NCBI RefSeq assembly: GCF_004784475.1
Contig: NZ_SRRT01000006.1
Span: 1-64,000 of the forward strand
Reading direction: 5' to 3'
DNA length: 64,000 nucleotides
Source: Streptomyces bauhiniae
GTDB taxonomy: Bacteria > Actinomycetota > Actinomycetes > Streptomycetales > Streptomycetaceae
The notes beneath the pieces were generated by a model, which did no database searches, was not told the origin of the DNA, and saw nothing but the letters and a program-made list of their open reading frames with translations. This document shows, in pieces, positions 8,812 through 17,744 of the stretch (position 1 is its first letter; each line of letters starts with the position of its first letter). The position numbers and the translations under genes are program-made.

Positions 8812-10895
8812 CTCGGCCGGGCTCCCGCCCTCAGAGCCCCGCGCTGCGGAGCGATGCCGGCCGGTACCGCGCGGGCGCGGGCCGGGGTGCCGGTCCAGCA
8901 GGTGCCCCGGCGGGACAGCAGGCGGCCCAGCCAGAGTTCCAGGGAGACGAGGTCGGCGAGGCCGTCCAGTGGGAGGGGTTCGCCGGCGGCGGCCTCCCGG
9001 ACGGCCTTGCGGACCACGCGGGCCTCGACCAGCCCGGCGTCCGCGAGCAGCGGGGTGTCGAAGAGGTCGACCAGGGAGTCGGCGGCCAGCCGCAGACCCG
9101 TGCGGGCGGCGGCGGCCGAGGAGGCGTGGGACGGGGTGCCCCAGCCGGGCGGCAGTTCGGTGACCCCGGCACCCTCCAGCACCGTGCGCAGCACGGCGGC
9201 GCGGGCACCGGGCTTGACCCGCAGGGCCTCGGGGAGGTCGCGGCAGGCGCGGACGACCTGGTTGTCGAGGAAGGGCGCGTGCAGCCGCTGCGAGCGGACC
9301 TCGGCGGCCTGTTCGAGGACGCGGAGATCGGCCGCGTGCCGGGCGAGGACGGTACGGGCGCGGAACTCGCCGGGTCTCTGTCCGGGCCCGCCGGCCGCCC
9401 GGTCGGCGCCGGTCTGCAGGAGAACCGATACTTCGGCCAGTGCTTCCCCGGTGAGCCACCGGGCGGCCGGACCGGGTCTCGCCCAGGTCAGCGCGGCGAG
9501 CGAGGCACCGACCGCCCCCTTGGGCTCGTCGAACCGCCGCCGCATCAGCCGCTCGGCCAGCGCCTCCAGACCGGTGCGGTACGGGGTACGGGACAGCCGC
9601 CGGGCGGCGCCGTACACCCGGGCGGGGACCAGGACCGAGCCGTCGGCGCGGGTGAGGGCGGCGACCGGGCGGACCAGATGGCGCCGCTGGCGGTCGAGCA
9701 GCAGGTCGGCGAGGCGGGCGGGGTGGGCGTCGAGCACCTGGCGGGCGCCGTGGCCGGTGAAGTGGTCGGCGCTGCCCGCCGCCAGCCGGGCGCGGTGCCG
9801 GGCGGCGGTGACCAGGGAGGGGCCGGGCTCGTCGGTGAGGGGGCCGTCGAGGTCGGCGTAGGGGAGGGTGTCCTCGGCGCCGGTGACCACCACGTGGTGC
9901 AGGCGGGGGTTGGCGGCGAGGGCTCCGGCGCGCTCGAGTTCGGCCTCGCGGCCGCCGACGGCCAGGTCGTTGAAGGTGACGGCGAGGAGGCGCTCGCCCG
10001 CGCCGGTGCCGTGGCCGAGGAGGGTGCCGGGCCGGCCGGGGAGCCCGGCGGCGAGGAGGGCCAGGGTGCCGGAGGCGGGGCCGCCGGAGAGGTCGGCGCC
10101 GATGCCGGGCACCGGCATGCCGCGGGCCGCCCGCCGTTCGGCCGGGCCCATGCCGGGCACCGGGCCGGGGTCGAGTCCGGGGACGTGCCGGGGTGCGGCG
10201 AGCCGGACCCGTACGGCTTCCACCAGGGCGTCCCGTACGGCGTCCACCGCGCGGTCGGGGTCTGCGGGGGGCGCGGCGACGGCGAGGGAGGCGACCGGCT
10301 CGTAGCCGACGATGTCGCGCGCTCCGGCGCGCAGCACCAGCGCGTGGCCCGGCGCGACGCGGCGTACGCCCTCGTAGGGAGTGGTGTCGCGCAGGGCGGC
10401 TGGTACCTCGGGGGCGGCGAGGAGGGCGGCGAGGTGGCCGAAGTCGAGGTTGGCCTCGGTGAGGTCGGCGAGCGGGAGGGCCGCGGTGGCGTAGGCGGTG
10501 CCGCCCTCCCAGGGGGCGTGGAACACCGGGCGGGCGCCCGCGAGGTCGCCGCAGACGGTGATGCGCCGGCCGGCCTGGACGACGGCGGTGTAGCTGCCCG
10601 GCCATGCGGTGAGGTGGCGCAGGGCGCCGCCGCGCGCGGTGAACAGGCCGCGCCGCAGCTCCTCGTCGGAGGCGCCGCAGATGCCGAGGACGGCGATGCG
10701 GTTCTCGGCGTCGGCGTGCACCACGCGGACCTCGTCGGGGCGCCAGTCGCCCACGGCCCACAGCGGATCGGGGTCGCCCCACAGCAGGTGGGAGCCGACG
10801 GGGCGCAGGGTCTCGCCGTCGTACCCGGTGGCTCCCGCGGTCTCGGCGCCGAGAGCGCGCGCGGCGGTGCTGCTCCAACCCACCAACCACCGCAT
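8808..10895 (-). CDS. asparagine-synthetase-like protein with altered active sites
   Basis: A 695-aa protein of the asparagine synthase family. The N-terminal half resembles a class II glutamine amidotransferase fold, but residue 2 is Arg (MRWLVGWS) where the family needs Cys2, so glutaminase activity is not expected. The ATP-pyrophosphatase loop reads SGGPASG (270-276) instead of SGGxDS, so the usual Asp is replaced by Ala. The family includes beta-lactam synthetases and lasso-peptide cyclases that also lack Cys2. The ATG at 10895 has GGAGG six bases upstream. No precursor peptide gene or biosynthetic partner is visible nearby. Function unknown. Confidence 0.75.
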   Translation of the reverse strand: MRWLVGWSSTAARALGAETAGATGYDGETLRPVGSHLLWGDPDPLWAVGDWRPDEVRVVHADAENRIAVLGICGASDEELRRGLFTARGGALRHLTAWPGSYTAVVQAGRRITVCGDLAGARPVFHAPWEGGTAYATAALPLADLTEANLDFGHLAALLAAPEVPAALRDTTPYEGVRRVAPGHALVLRAGARDIVGYEPVASLAVAAPPADPDRAVDAVRDALVEAVRVRLAAPRHVPGLDPGPVPGMGPAERRAARGMPVPGIGADLSGGPASGTLALLAAGLPGRPGTLLGHGTGAGERLLAVTFNDLAVGGREAELERAGALAANPRLHHVVVTGAEDTLPYADLDGPLTDEPGPSLVTAARHRARLAAGSADHFTGHGARQVLDAHPARLADLLLDRQRRHLVRPVAALTRADGSVLVPARVYGAARRLSRTPYRTGLEALAERLMRRRFDEPKGAVGASLAALTWARPGPAARWLTGEALAEVSVLLQTGADRAAGGPGQRPGEFRARTVLARHAADLRVLEQAAEVRSQRLHAPFLDNQVVRACRDLPEALRVKPGARAAVLRTVLEGAGVTELPPGWGTPSHASSAAAARTGLRLAADSLVDLFDTPLLADAGLVEARVVRKAVREAAAGEPLPLDGLADLVSLELWLGRLLSRRGTCWTGTPARARAVPAGIAPQRGALRAGARPS

Positions 10896-11654
10896 CGACG
10901 CCTCCACAGGCTGTGGACCACCAGAGCACCGCACGAACCGGACCCCATGCTGCCATGAAGAACGCGCCGGGGAAGGGTGGTGGCGCCGCCTTCGAGCGAG
11001 GGAAATCACCAGGAAACACGGCGGGGCCCGGCGCGCGGCCGGGACACGGCGGGGCGCGGCGGGCAGGATGAACTCGCGTCCTGCCTGCGCGGGTTGGCGG
11101 GAGGAGGGGGCGGGGAGAGCGATGCGAATGCGCCCCGGTTCACTCCCCCACAACGCCCTTCGCGCCCTCAAGTGCCGTGGTGGGAACGGAAATACGGGCG
11201 ACGGAACGACGGCTGTTTTCGGCCAATTTGGCGCCAGGGCACGGGATGTGAGCACGCTCCGTACAGGCCCTGCGGAGCGCACGGCGGCCCGGCGGGCGCG
11301 CACGGCCCGGGAGGCGGGCGTCGCCTCCCGGACCGGTCCGCCGCCCGCGGGGATGTAGGCGGCGGCGTCCCCCAGCCCACTGGACGCAAGTACAGCGGGC
11401 CGACCCACGCAGAGCCATGGAACCGCTCCCCCGGTGGCCGGACCAGAGCGCACGGACAGGCGCACGGCCACACGCGCGGGGGCACGCCGCGACGTTCCGT
11501 GCACGGTGCGTACAGGGCCGTACTCCCGTACGGACCGCAATCGCGCCATCCGGAACAATGCCCCTTAACGCTTGGGATGCGGCGAACTACGCTGTGTTTA
11601 CGAATGCCGCGTGGTTATGCCAGCGGGGCAGCCGTCTGTGTCGAGGGGTGGCGC
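10896..11654. promoter_or_regulatory. long regulatory intergenic region
   Basis: About 760 bases between two divergent genes. I see no convincing coding sequence. It holds an inverted repeat CCGTAC-TCCC-GTACGG (11518-11533), and the stretch 11560-11640 is lower in GC, as expected for the promoter of the downstream sporulation gene. Confidence 0.45.
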
Positions 11655-13079
11655 ATGTCCAGGGAGCAACGCGGGCCGAACGAGAAACTCGGCACCGTTC
11701 TCGCCCTCGCGGGAATCAGCAACGCGGGCCTCGCCCGCCGGGTCAACGACCTGGGTGCGCAACGGGGTCTGACGCTCCGGTACGACAAGACCTCGGTCGC
11801 GCGCTGGGTGTCGAAGGGGATGGTGCCGCAGGGTGCGGCGCCGCATCTGATCGCGGCCGCGATCGGGCAGAAGCTCGGCCGGCCGGTGCCGCTGCACGAG
11901 ATCGGTCTCGCCGACGCCGACCCCGCGCCCGAGGTGGGCCTCGCCTTCCCGCGCGACGTGGGGCAGGCGGTGCGCTCGGCGACCGACCTGTACCGCCTGG
12001 ACCTGGCCGGACGCCGTGCCGGGTCGGGCGGGATCTGGCAGTCGCTGGCCGGTTCGTTCGCCGTGAGCGCCTACGCGACGCCCGCTTCCCGATGGCTGAT
12101 AACCCCCGCCGACAGCTCGGTCGAACGGGAGGCGCACCCCGAGAGCGGCGCCTCCGCACCGATCAAAGTCGGCCACAGCGATGTGCAGAAGCTCCGGGAG
12201 GCCGCCGAGGACGCCAGGCGCTGGGACTCCAAGTACGGCGGCGGTGACTGGCGTTCCTCGATGGTGCCGGAGTGCCTGAGGGTGGAGGCGGCTCCGCTGC
12301 TGCTCGGCTCGTACTCCGACGAGGTGGGCCGCGCGCTGTTCGGCGCGGGGGCCGAACTGACCCGGCTGGCGGGGTGGATGGCCTTCGACACCGGCCAGCA
12401 GGAGGCGGCCCAGCGGTACTACATCCAGGCGCTGCGCCTCGCCCGCGCGGCGGCCGACGTCCCGCTCGGCGGCTACGTGCTCGCCTCCATGTCCCTCCAG
12501 GCGACCTACCGGGGCTTCGGTGACGAGGGCGTGGACCTCGCGCAGGCCGCCCTGGAGCGGAACCGGGGGCTGGCCACCGCGCGCACGATGAGCTTCTTCC
12601 GGCTGGTCGAGGCGCGGGCCCACGCGCGCGCGGGCGACGCGCACGCGGCCGGGGCCGCTCTGAAGTCGTCCGAGGGCTGGCTGGAGCGGTCCCGCGAGGG
12701 CGACAGCGACCCGACCTGGCTCGGCTTCTACGGCTACGACCGCTTCGCCGCCGACGCCGCCGAGTGCTACCGCGACCTCAAGGCACCCCGCCAGGTGCGG
12801 CGCTTCACCGAGCAGGCGCTGTCCCAGCCGACCGAGGAGTTCGTCCGCTCGCACGGGCTGCGCCTCGTGGTCTCCGCCGTGGCCGAACTGGAGTCGGGCA
12901 ACCTGGACGCGGCCTGCGAGCAGGGCGTCCGCGCGGTCGAGGTGGCCGGCCGCATCTCCTCCGCCCGCACCACCGAGTACGTCAAGGACCTCCTCCACCG
13001 CCTGGAGCCCTACGGCGACGAACCCCGCGTGGTGGAACTCCGCGAACGGGCCCGCCCCCTGCTGATGGCTCCCGCGTAG
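11655..13079 (+). CDS. sporulation-associated regulatory protein, ORF1590/NsdA-like family
   Basis: A 474-aa protein that I recognise as the streptomycete sporulation-associated ORF1590 type. The N-terminus (about 1-75) looks like a helix-turn-helix unit (NEKLGTVLALAGISNAGLARRVN with KTSVARWVSKG). The C-terminal half (about 200-470) is all-helical and reads as TPR-like repeats, for example RYYIQALRLARAAADVPLGG. The chosen ATG begins MSREQRGPNEK and follows GAGGGG. It is followed after 79 bases by lhgO on the same strand. Role by homology: a regulator linked to aerial growth, sporulation and antibiotic production. The molecular activity is not known to me. Confidence 0.75.
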   Translation: MSREQRGPNEKLGTVLALAGISNAGLARRVNDLGAQRGLTLRYDKTSVARWVSKGMVPQGAAPHLIAAAIGQKLGRPVPLHEIGLADADPAPEVGLAFPRDVGQAVRSATDLYRLDLAGRRAGSGGIWQSLAGSFAVSAYATPASRWLITPADSSVEREAHPESGASAPIKVGHSDVQKLREAAEDARRWDSKYGGGDWRSSMVPECLRVEAAPLLLGSYSDEVGRALFGAGAELTRLAGWMAFDTGQQEAAQRYYIQALRLARAAADVPLGGYVLASMSLQATYRGFGDEGVDLAQAALERNRGLATARTMSFFRLVEARAHARAGDAHAAGAALKSSEGWLERSREGDSDPTWLGFYGYDRFAADAAECYRDLKAPRQVRRFTEQALSQPTEEFVRSHGLRLVVSAVAELESGNLDAACEQGVRAVEVAGRISSARTTEYVKDLLHRLEPYGDEPRVVELRERARPLLMAPA

Positions 13080-13158
13080 CCGGCACAAGGCTGCTGTGGC
13101 GCGGTTTGAAGGCGTTGTCAGTGGCGCAGTGCACTATCGAGGCCGGGAGGTGGTGCAG

Positions 13159-14367
13159 GTGCGGGCGGACGCGTACGACTGCGATGTGCTGGTGGTCGGT
13201 GGCGGCATCGTCGGGCTGTCGACGGCGTACGCCCTGACGCGCGCCGCGCCGGGTACGCGGGTCACCGTGCTGGAGAAGGAGCCGGGACCGGCCCGCCACC
13301 AGACCGGCCGCAACAGCGGGGTCGTGCACAGCGGCATCTACTACCGGCCGGGCTCGCTCAAGGCGCGGTACGCGGTGCGCGGCGCCGCCGAGATGATCAA
13401 GTTCTGCGCGGAGTACGGCATCGACCACTCCGTCACCGGCAAGCTGATCGTCGCCACCGACCGCGCCGAGCTGCCCCGGCTGCACGCCCTGGTGCAGCGC
13501 GGCCGGGAGAACGGCATCCCGGTCCGCGAGCTGGGCGCCGCCCAGATCGCCGAGTACGAGCCCGAGGTGCGCGGCCTGGCCGCGATCCACGTCGGCACGA
13601 CCGGCGTCTGCGACTTCACCGCCGTCGCCCGGCAGCTCGCCCGTGCCTCCGGCGCCGAGATCCGGTACGGCTCGCGGGTCGTCCGGGTGGACCGGCGCCC
13701 CGACCGGGGCGTGGCGGTGCTGACCTCGGCCGGCCAGGTGGTCCGCGCCCGCGTCCTGGTCAACTGCGCGGGCCTGTACTGCGACGAGCTGGCCCGCCTC
13801 ACCGGGGACGAGCCGGGGGTGCGGATCGTGCCGTTCCGGGGCGAGTACTACGAGCTGGCCCGCCCGGAGCTGGTGCGCGGCCTGGTCTACCCGGTGCCCG
13901 ACCCGGCGTTCCCCTTCCTCGGCGTCCACCTGACCAAGGGGCTCGACGGCGGGGTCCACGTCGGCCCCAACGCCGTCCCCGCGCTCGCCCGCGAGGGATA
14001 CGGCTGGGGCGTCGTACGCCCGCGCGAACTGGCCGCCACCGCGGGCTGGCCCGGCGCCTGGGCCCTGGCCCGCAGACACTGGCGCTACGGCGCGGGCGAA
14101 CTGCGCCGCTCCCTCTCCAGGCCCGCCTTCCTGGACGCGGTCCGCCGCCTGGTCCCCGGCGTCGAGGAACGCGACCTGGTCCGCGCCCCGGCCGGCGTCC
14201 GCGCCCAGGCGGTCACCCGCGACGGCACCCTGGTCGACGACTTCCTCATCCGCGAGGGCGCCCGCGCGGTGCATGTACTCAACGCCCCGTCCCCGGCGGC
14301 AACGGCGTCTTTGCCGATCGGCCGGGAGGTGAGCCGCCGGACACTGGAGATGCTGCGGGCGCTGTGA
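13159..14367 (+). CDS. lhgO: L-2-hydroxyglutarate oxidase
   Basis: A 402-aa FAD-dependent oxidoreductase of the DAO family that oxidises L-2-hydroxyglutarate to 2-oxoglutarate. The FAD-binding motif VLVVGGGIVGLSTAYAL is at the N-terminus, and HQTGRNSGVVHSGIYY with the nearby SLKARY is characteristic of LhgO. The GTG at 13159 is chosen because GGGAGG lies eight bases upstream; upstream in-frame GTGs at 13096 and 13153 have poorer context. The gene runs straight into trmB with 74 bases between coding parts, so the two may be co-transcribed. Confidence 0.85.
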   Translation: MRADAYDCDVLVVGGGIVGLSTAYALTRAAPGTRVTVLEKEPGPARHQTGRNSGVVHSGIYYRPGSLKARYAVRGAAEMIKFCAEYGIDHSVTGKLIVATDRAELPRLHALVQRGRENGIPVRELGAAQIAEYEPEVRGLAAIHVGTTGVCDFTAVARQLARASGAEIRYGSRVVRVDRRPDRGVAVLTSAGQVVRARVLVNCAGLYCDELARLTGDEPGVRIVPFRGEYYELARPELVRGLVYPVPDPAFPFLGVHLTKGLDGGVHVGPNAVPALAREGYGWGVVRPRELAATAGWPGAWALARRHWRYGAGELRRSLSRPAFLDAVRRLVPGVEERDLVRAPAGVRAQAVTRDGTLVDDFLIREGARAVHVLNAPSPAATASLPIGREVSRRTLEMLRAL

Positions 14368-14441
14368 GGGGTTCCGTGACCGACCGCACGGCCGTCGGCG
14401 GCCGGGGGCGGGTCCGGGGAGCGCCTAAAATCGGAGGCACT

Positions 14442-15290
14442 GTGTCTGACTCCGTGAACACCCCCGAAGCCATCCGGCCCGCCGACGCCGAGCCGCGCAA
14501 CGCGCTGCCCTCGACGCCCGGGCCGTCCGCGCGGACCTCGCGGAGCAAGGGCGAGCCCCGGTTTCCGGACGGGCCGCAGCCCGATCCCGCCGGATCGCAC
14601 TTCGAGCGGCGTATCCGCAGCTTCCAGCCCCGGCGGAGCCGGGTCACGACCGGGCAGGCCGACGCGTTGGCCCGGCTGTGGCCGCAGTGGGGGCTGGACA
14701 TCGACGGGCAGCGGGTGATCGACCTCGCGGAGCTGTTCGGCAACGCCAACCCCGTCGTGCTGGAGATCGGCTTCGGCATGGGTGAGGCCACCGCGCAGAT
14801 GGCGGCGGCCGCTCCGGACACCAACATCCTCGCCGTCGACGTGCACACCCCCGGCCAGGGCAACCTGCTGAACCTCGCCGAGCAGGGCGGCTTGACCAAC
14901 GTCCGGGTCGGCAACGGCGACGCGATCATCCTGCTGCGGGAGATGCTCACCCCCGACTCCCTCGACGGGCTCCGCGTCTACTTCCCCGACCCCTGGCCGA
15001 AGAAGCGGCACCACAAGCGGCGCCTGATCCAGCCCGAGTTCCTCACCCTGGCCGCGACCCGGCTGGCACCCGGCGCGACCGTGCACTGCGCGACGGACTG
15101 GGAGCCGTACGCCGAGCAGATGCTGGAGGTGCTGGACGCGCACCCCGACTTCGAGAACACCCGCGCCGAGGGCGGCTACGCCCCGCGCCCCGCGTTCCGC
15201 CCCCTGACCCGCTTCGAGGGCCAGGGCCTGGACAAGGGCCACGTGGTGAACGACCTCCTCTTCCACCGCGTACCGCACCCGCACCCGTAG
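14442..15290 (+). CDS. trmB: tRNA (guanine-N7-)-methyltransferase
   Basis: A 282-aa SAM-dependent enzyme that methylates G46 in the variable loop of tRNAs. Diagnostic parts: the SAM motif VVLEIGFGMGEATAQMA, VDVHTPGQGNLL, and the family signature VYFPDPWPKKRHHKRRLIQPEF. The catalytic region is normal; an about 60-residue Pro/Ser/Arg-rich leader precedes it, as in other actinomycete members. The GTG at 14442 follows GGAGG at four bases. A farther upstream in-frame ATG at 14364 has no ribosome binding site and overlaps the lhgO stop. Confidence 0.9.
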   Translation: MSDSVNTPEAIRPADAEPRNALPSTPGPSARTSRSKGEPRFPDGPQPDPAGSHFERRIRSFQPRRSRVTTGQADALARLWPQWGLDIDGQRVIDLAELFGNANPVVLEIGFGMGEATAQMAAAAPDTNILAVDVHTPGQGNLLNLAEQGGLTNVRVGNGDAIILLREMLTPDSLDGLRVYFPDPWPKKRHHKRRLIQPEFLTLAATRLAPGATVHCATDWEPYAEQMLEVLDAHPDFENTRAEGGYAPRPAFRPLTRFEGQGLDKGHVVNDLLFHRVPHPHP

Positions 15291-15347
15291 CCCACCGGGC
15301 CGTAAAGCCCCAGGCCGTACGGTCCGCTGACCGTTAAGGTCGATGGC

Positions 15348-16628
15348 GTGGCCATCAGTTCTCCGTCGTACCCGCCCCACCCCGACGGCCCCCGGCCGGT
15401 CTGGTGGCGGCGGGAGTGGGTGCGGCACGGGGCGCTGGGCGGGCTGCTGGCGCTGTCCGGGCTGGTGATCCTGGCGCTGGTGCGGCGGCAGACCGGCACC
15501 GAGGGGTTCCTCGTCGGGCTGGGGCTGGCCGTGGTGCCCGTGCCCTGGCTGATAGCCGCGTTCCGCTGGCTGGACCGGGTACGGCCCGGACCCTGGCGGA
15601 ACCTGCTGTTCGCCTTCGCGTGGGGAGCCTGCGCGGCGGCGCTCATCGCCATCGTCGCCAACAGCTTCGCCACCCACTGGATCGCCACCGCGACCGCCGA
15701 CCCGTCCGGCGCGGACACGCTCGGCGCGACCGTGATCGCGCCGGTCGTGGAGGAGTCCGCGAAGGCCGCCGCCGTCCTGCTGGTGTTCGTCTTCCGCAGA
15801 CGGGACTTCACCGGGCCGGTCGGGGGCGCGGCGATAGCCGGGGTGACCGCGACGGGGTTCGCGTTCACCGAGAACATCCTCTACCTGGGCAACGCCTTCG
15901 GCACCGACCAGTCCATCGGCACCTCGGGCATCGTCTCCGTGACCGCTGCGACGTTCTTCGTACGCGGGGTGATGTCGCCGTTCGCGCATCCCCTGTTCAC
16001 CGTGTTCACCGGCATCGGCTTCGGCCTGGCCGCGCTGCCCCGCAGGCACCGGCTGCGCTGGCTCTTCCCGGTGGGCGGCCTCCTGCTCGCCATGAGCATG
16101 CACGCCCTGTGGAACGGCTCGGCCGCCTTCGGCCAGTTCGGCTTCCTCGTCGTCTACGGCGGCTTCATGGCCCCGGCGTTCGGCCTGCTGGCCTGGCTGC
16201 TGATCCGCTCCCGGCAACGCGAACTCCGCGTGGCCCGCGAGGAACTCCCCGTCTACGTCTACGCCGGCTGGCTCGCCCCCGCCGAACCCTTCGCCCTCGG
16301 CTCCCTACGCGCCCGCCGCCTGGCCCGCGACCACGCCCGCCGCCACCTGGGCGGCCGCCCGGCCGCCCGAGCAGTCGTCCACTACGAAACCACCGCCACC
16401 GAACTGGCCCTCCTCCGCCACCGAGCCCGCGCCGGCCGCATGGGCCCGGACTTCACCACCCGAGAGCACGCACTCCTGGCCACCCTGTGGCAACACCGAG
16501 CCCCCTCCCGCCCAGCCCTGGAATACGCGGCCCACGCAACGGCCCCACCCCCGTCCCCCATCACGTACTGGCAGCGCTACGGCCACCCGGCCCCGCCCTA
16601 CGCGGGCTACAACCCGTACCGCACGTAG
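15348..16628 (+). CDS. PrsW-family intramembrane metalloprotease
   Basis: A 426-aa membrane protein of the PrsW (M82) family. Expected motifs are all present in hydrophobic surroundings: VVEESAK (E135, E136), FAFTEN (E175, N176), HPLF (H214) and HALWN (H252, N256). Family members cleave membrane proteins such as anti-sigma factors. Here a long Arg/Ala/Pro-rich cytoplasmic tail (about 290-426) is added. The GTG at 15348 lacks a ribosome binding site, so the message may be leaderless. Its natural substrate is unknown; the membrane-spanning sigma fusion in this window is one candidate, by inference only. Confidence 0.8.
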   Translation: MAISSPSYPPHPDGPRPVWWRREWVRHGALGGLLALSGLVILALVRRQTGTEGFLVGLGLAVVPVPWLIAAFRWLDRVRPGPWRNLLFAFAWGACAAALIAIVANSFATHWIATATADPSGADTLGATVIAPVVEESAKAAAVLLVFVFRRRDFTGPVGGAAIAGVTATGFAFTENILYLGNAFGTDQSIGTSGIVSVTAATFFVRGVMSPFAHPLFTVFTGIGFGLAALPRRHRLRWLFPVGGLLLAMSMHALWNGSAAFGQFGFLVVYGGFMAPAFGLLAWLLIRSRQRELRVAREELPVYVYAGWLAPAEPFALGSLRARRLARDHARRHLGGRPAARAVVHYETTATELALLRHRARAGRMGPDFTTREHALLATLWQHRAPSRPALEYAAHATAPPPSPITYWQRYGHPAPPYAGYNPYRT

Positions 16629-16666
16629 GGGGAACCATTAAGGCGCGGGGGCGAGTGCCTACCTAA

Positions 16667-16688
16667 AGGGGCGCGGGGAACTGCGCGA
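16667..16688 (+). repeat. single copy of the interspersed intergenic repeat
   Basis: An exact copy of the core GGGGCGCGGGGAACTGCGCG (plus flanking bases and the following ACCAGCCAC) that occurs seven times between purD and dnaX. Here it lies in the 91-bp gap between convergent prsW-like and aldo/keto reductase genes. Confidence 0.8.
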
Positions 16689-16719
16689 CCAGCCACAACG
16701 AACCCGCACCCGCTCACCC

Positions 16720-17667
16720 TTATGCAGACGCCTCCGTCAACCGATCCAACTCCGCCGCAGACAACGTCAGCTCCGCCACATCCACCAACGCCGGAAGCTG
16801 ATCCACGGTCCGCGCGGAAGCGATAGGCGCGGCGACAGTCGGCTGAGCAGCAAGCCAGGCCAGCGCAACCGTAGCCACAGCGGTGTCATGAGCAGAGGCC
16901 ACCTCATCCAGCGCGGCCAGCACCCTCTGCCCCCGCTCGGAGTCGAGATGCTTGGCCGCAGAACTCGCCCGCGCGCTGTCCACAGTCGCCCCCGCCCGGT
17001 ACTTCCCGGTCAGGAACCCGGAGGCCAGCGCGAAGTACGGCACAGCCGAAAGCCCCTCACGAGCGGCCACATCCTGCAACGGCCCCTCGTACGTGTCACG
17101 CGAGACAAGGTTGTAGTGCGGCTGGAGAGCCACATACCGCGCCAGACCCGAGCGCTCGGAGAACTCCAGCGACTCCTTCAGCCGCTCCGCACTGATGTTG
17201 GACGCCCCGATGTACCGCACCTTCCCCGCCCGCACCAGCTCGTCCAGCGCCCCGATGATCTCCTCGACGGGCACGTCGGGCTGGTCGAAGTGGGTGTAGT
17301 AGAGATCGATGTGATCGGTCCCGAGCCGCCGCAGGGAAGCATCGGCCGCGGCCTTGATGTTGGCGGCCTTCAGCCCCTTGAACTCGGGATGCTGGCTGAC
17401 CTTGGTCGCGATGACGACCTGATCGCGGACCCCCCGGGCCCGCACCCACTCACCGATGATCGTCTCGGACTCCCCGCCCTGGTTGCCCTCGATCCAGGCC
17501 GAGTAGGAGTCCGCGGTGTCGATGAAGTTGCCGCCCGCGGAGCGATACGCGTCGAGGACGGCGAAGGACGTGTCCCGGTCGGCGGTCCAGCCGAACACGT
17601 TGCCGCCGAGGGCGAGCGGGAAGACCTCGAGGGAGGAGGAACCGAGCTTGCGCAGAGAAGCAGTCAT
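16720..17667 (-). CDS. aldo/keto reductase
   Basis: A 315-aa NADPH-dependent oxidoreductase of the AKR superfamily. Conserved features: LALGGNVFGW, the catalytic Asp/Tyr region NFIDTADSYSAW, the Lys in VIATKVS, the His in YYTHFDQPD, and the NADP-binding end ASARTVDQL. The ATG at 17667 (MTASLRKLG) has GAAGAGG upstream. The gene is convergent with the PrsW gene. Physiological substrate unknown; similar proteins are annotated as YghZ-like or general aldehyde reductases. Confidence 0.85.
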   Translation of the reverse strand: MTASLRKLGSSSLEVFPLALGGNVFGWTADRDTSFAVLDAYRSAGGNFIDTADSYSAWIEGNQGGESETIIGEWVRARGVRDQVVIATKVSQHPEFKGLKAANIKAAADASLRRLGTDHIDLYYTHFDQPDVPVEEIIGALDELVRAGKVRYIGASNISAERLKESLEFSERSGLARYVALQPHYNLVSRDTYEGPLQDVAAREGLSAVPYFALASGFLTGKYRAGATVDSARASSAAKHLDSERGQRVLAALDEVASAHDTAVATVALAWLAAQPTVAAPIASARTVDQLPALVDVAELTLSAAELDRLTEASA

Positions 17668-17744
17668 ACCTCTTCTCAACGATCACTCGGGCCCCGTCCA
17701 TTCCGGTTCCGGGCAAGGACCCGGTCAAGCCCCGGCAGGACCCC

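Noticed and set aside
5989..11019. Minus-strand open frame of more than 1600 codons opposite several genes
   Set aside because: Composition is Arg/Pro/Gly-rich antisense of high-GC genes; it has no domain signature and covers clear plus-strand genes.
10954..11070. 38-codon open frame that could be a lasso-type precursor next to the synthetase-like gene
   Set aside because: No ribosome binding site, no leader or core pattern, and no leader peptidase or recognition protein nearby.
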